This document shows, one piece after another, positions 15,449 through 15,860 of a stretch of DNA of 15,860 nucleotides. Location: the NCBI GenBank assembly GCA_944390305.1, contig CALXPX010000017.1, positions 1 to 15,860 on the forward strand, written 5' to 3'. Numbering within the stretch: the stretch's first letter is position 1; the number at the start of each line of letters is the position of its first letter. The notes beneath the pieces were generated by a model. It worked only from the letters and a program-made list of their open reading frames with translations. It did not search any database and was not told where the DNA came from. This DNA is from an uncultured Clostridia bacterium. GTDB lineage: Bacteria > Bacillota > Clostridia > TANB77 > CAG-508. The position numbers were made by a program, and so were the translations under genes.

Positions 15449-15477
15449 ATTTTAACACAAATTTTATTTCAATTCAA
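15449..15477 (-). promoter_or_regulatory. Promoter of the 72-residue protein gene
   Basis: On the minus strand, TTGAAT (-35, 15472-15477), a 17-base spacer and TAAAAT (-10, 15449-15454), about 36 bases before the ATG. The -35 overlaps one of three AATTGAAA half-sites. Confidence 0.7.
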
Positions 15478-15521
15478 CAAACTACTTCGTCTAATTGAAA
15501 ATATTTTAATTTTTTTCAATT
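15467..15521. repeat. Three AATTGAAA/TTTCAATT half-sites, candidate operator region
   Basis: TTTCAATT at 15467-15474, AATTGAAA at 15493-15500 and TTTCAATT at 15514-15521. The last two extend to a 9-base inverted repeat (AATTGAAAA, 11-base spacer, TTTTCAATT; 15493-15521). They lie between two divergent genes, one of which encodes a Cro/C1-type regulator, and one overlaps the minus-strand -35. In such AT-rich DNA chance matches are plausible. Confidence 0.4.
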
Positions 15522-15529
15522 TGCCAAAG

Positions 15530-15556
15530 TTGATGAATATTTTATTTTTATATAAT
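15530..15556 (+). promoter_or_regulatory. Possible promoter of the Cro/C1-type regulator gene
   Basis: TATAAT at 15551-15556 is a perfect -10, about 38 bases before the ATG. The best -35 is TTGATG (15530-15535) with a short 15-base spacer, so the promoter is weak or needs help. Confidence 0.45.
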
Positions 15557-15594
15557 TTTATTGAATTTTAACGAACTGTAAAGGGGATTTTATA

Positions 15595-15843
15595 ATGAAA
15601 TTATCAGATGCAATTAGGAAAAGAATTAAATATTTTTTGAATAAAAACGATATGAAAGTTTGGGATCTATGCAAAGCAACAGGAATTCCATGTTCTACTA
15701 TTTCTACTTTTATGAGTGGTAAAACAGAACTTATTAAATTAGATACCTTACTTCATATTTGTGAAGGATTTAATATAACTTTAGGAGAATTTTTCACTGA
15801 TTCAATATTTGATAATACCTATCAAGAAAATGATAAAGACTAA
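15595..15843 (+). CDS. Small Cro/C1 (XRE)-type HTH transcriptional regulator
   Basis: An 82-residue, single-domain DNA-binding protein and the only plus-strand gene. The HTH spans about residues 22-41: V-W-D-L-C-K-A-T-G-I-P-C-S-T-I-S-T-F-M-S, then the conserved helix D-T-L-L-H-I-C-E-G-F-N-I-T-L-G-E-F-F (50-67), typical of XRE regulators. AAGGGGA lies 7 bases before the ATG. A terminator overlaps the stop, so the gene is monocistronic. It probably represses itself and the divergent 72-residue gene; whether it acts on the ssp promoter is unknown. Confidence 0.9.
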   Translation: MKLSDAIRKRIKYFLNKNDMKVWDLCKATGIPCSTISTFMSGKTELIKLDTLLHICEGFNITLGEFFTDSIFDNTYQENDKD

Positions 15844-15860
15844 CAAAGTTAGTCTTTATT
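15835..15860 (+). terminator. Rho-independent terminator of the XRE-type gene
   Basis: AAAGACTAAC (15835-15844) and GTTAGTCTTT (15848-15857) form a perfect 10-base stem with an AAA loop, running into ATT at the window edge. The stop codon lies within the stem. The symmetric A/T flanks could make it work in both directions. Confidence 0.8.

Noticed and set aside
1..15860. CRISPR array, tRNA, rRNA, integrase or insertion sequence
   Set aside because: No regularly spaced repeats, cloverleaf-forming segments, recombinase motifs or terminal inverted repeats with transposase were seen.

Overview
The window is very AT-rich DNA with the standard genetic code (TGA is used as a stop), strong AGGAGG-type ribosome binding sites, sigma-A-like promoters with 17-base spacers and short U-tailed hairpins. 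This points to a low-GC Gram-positive bacterium (Bacillota, Clostridia-like). Species cannot be named from the sequence. Almost everything is on the minus strand, so the operon reads from high to low coordinates.

The core (about 12.9 kb down to 0.2 kb) is one long, tightly packed operon that I read as an Ssp-type DNA phosphorothioation (sulfur-for-oxygen backbone modification) and defence island. From a clear promoter (12885-12913) it runs: sspD-like ATP-pyrophosphatase/PAPS-reductase-fold protein with zinc ribbons and a ferredoxin tail (11102-12853); sspB-like DUF4007 protein (10240-11097); sspC-like giant P-loop ATPase (6740-10243); sspA-like cysteine desulfurase (5602-6729); PLD-nuclease/DEAH-helicase fusion (3405-5582); a 52-residue micro-gene (3250-3408); DndD-like SMC/ABC ATPase (1235-3259); a 184-residue protein resembling phosphorothioation-associated protein 4 (679-1233); and a last gene broken by one extra A in an A8 run (237-663). 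It ends at a strong terminator (168-208). Junctions are overlaps or gaps of under 20 bases. By family knowledge, SspA supplies sulfur, SspD activates and transfers it, SspB nicks DNA and SspC is the ATPase. The helicase, DndD-like ATPase and small proteins are inferred to be the restriction/interference arm. No SspE-like (DUF262/DUF1524) gene is present.

Upstream of the operon, in the same direction, lies a 682-residue protein with a sigma-70 region-4-like helix-turn-helix (12972-15020), with its own promoter and terminator. It is a candidate regulator or sensor. An inverted repeat covering the -35 box of the ssp promoter is a candidate operator.

The right edge holds a 72-residue unknown gene (15195-15413, minus) divergent from a small Cro/C1-type regulator (15595-15843, plus). 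Their shared intergenic region carries repeated AATTGAAA half-sites. The left edge holds the first 24 codons of a Y-family (UmuC-like) DNA polymerase. Its promoter is flanked by two LexA-like boxes, so it is probably SOS-induced. Both flanks are typical of accessory or mobile DNA, but no integrase, transposase, attachment site, CRISPR array or tRNA is visible.
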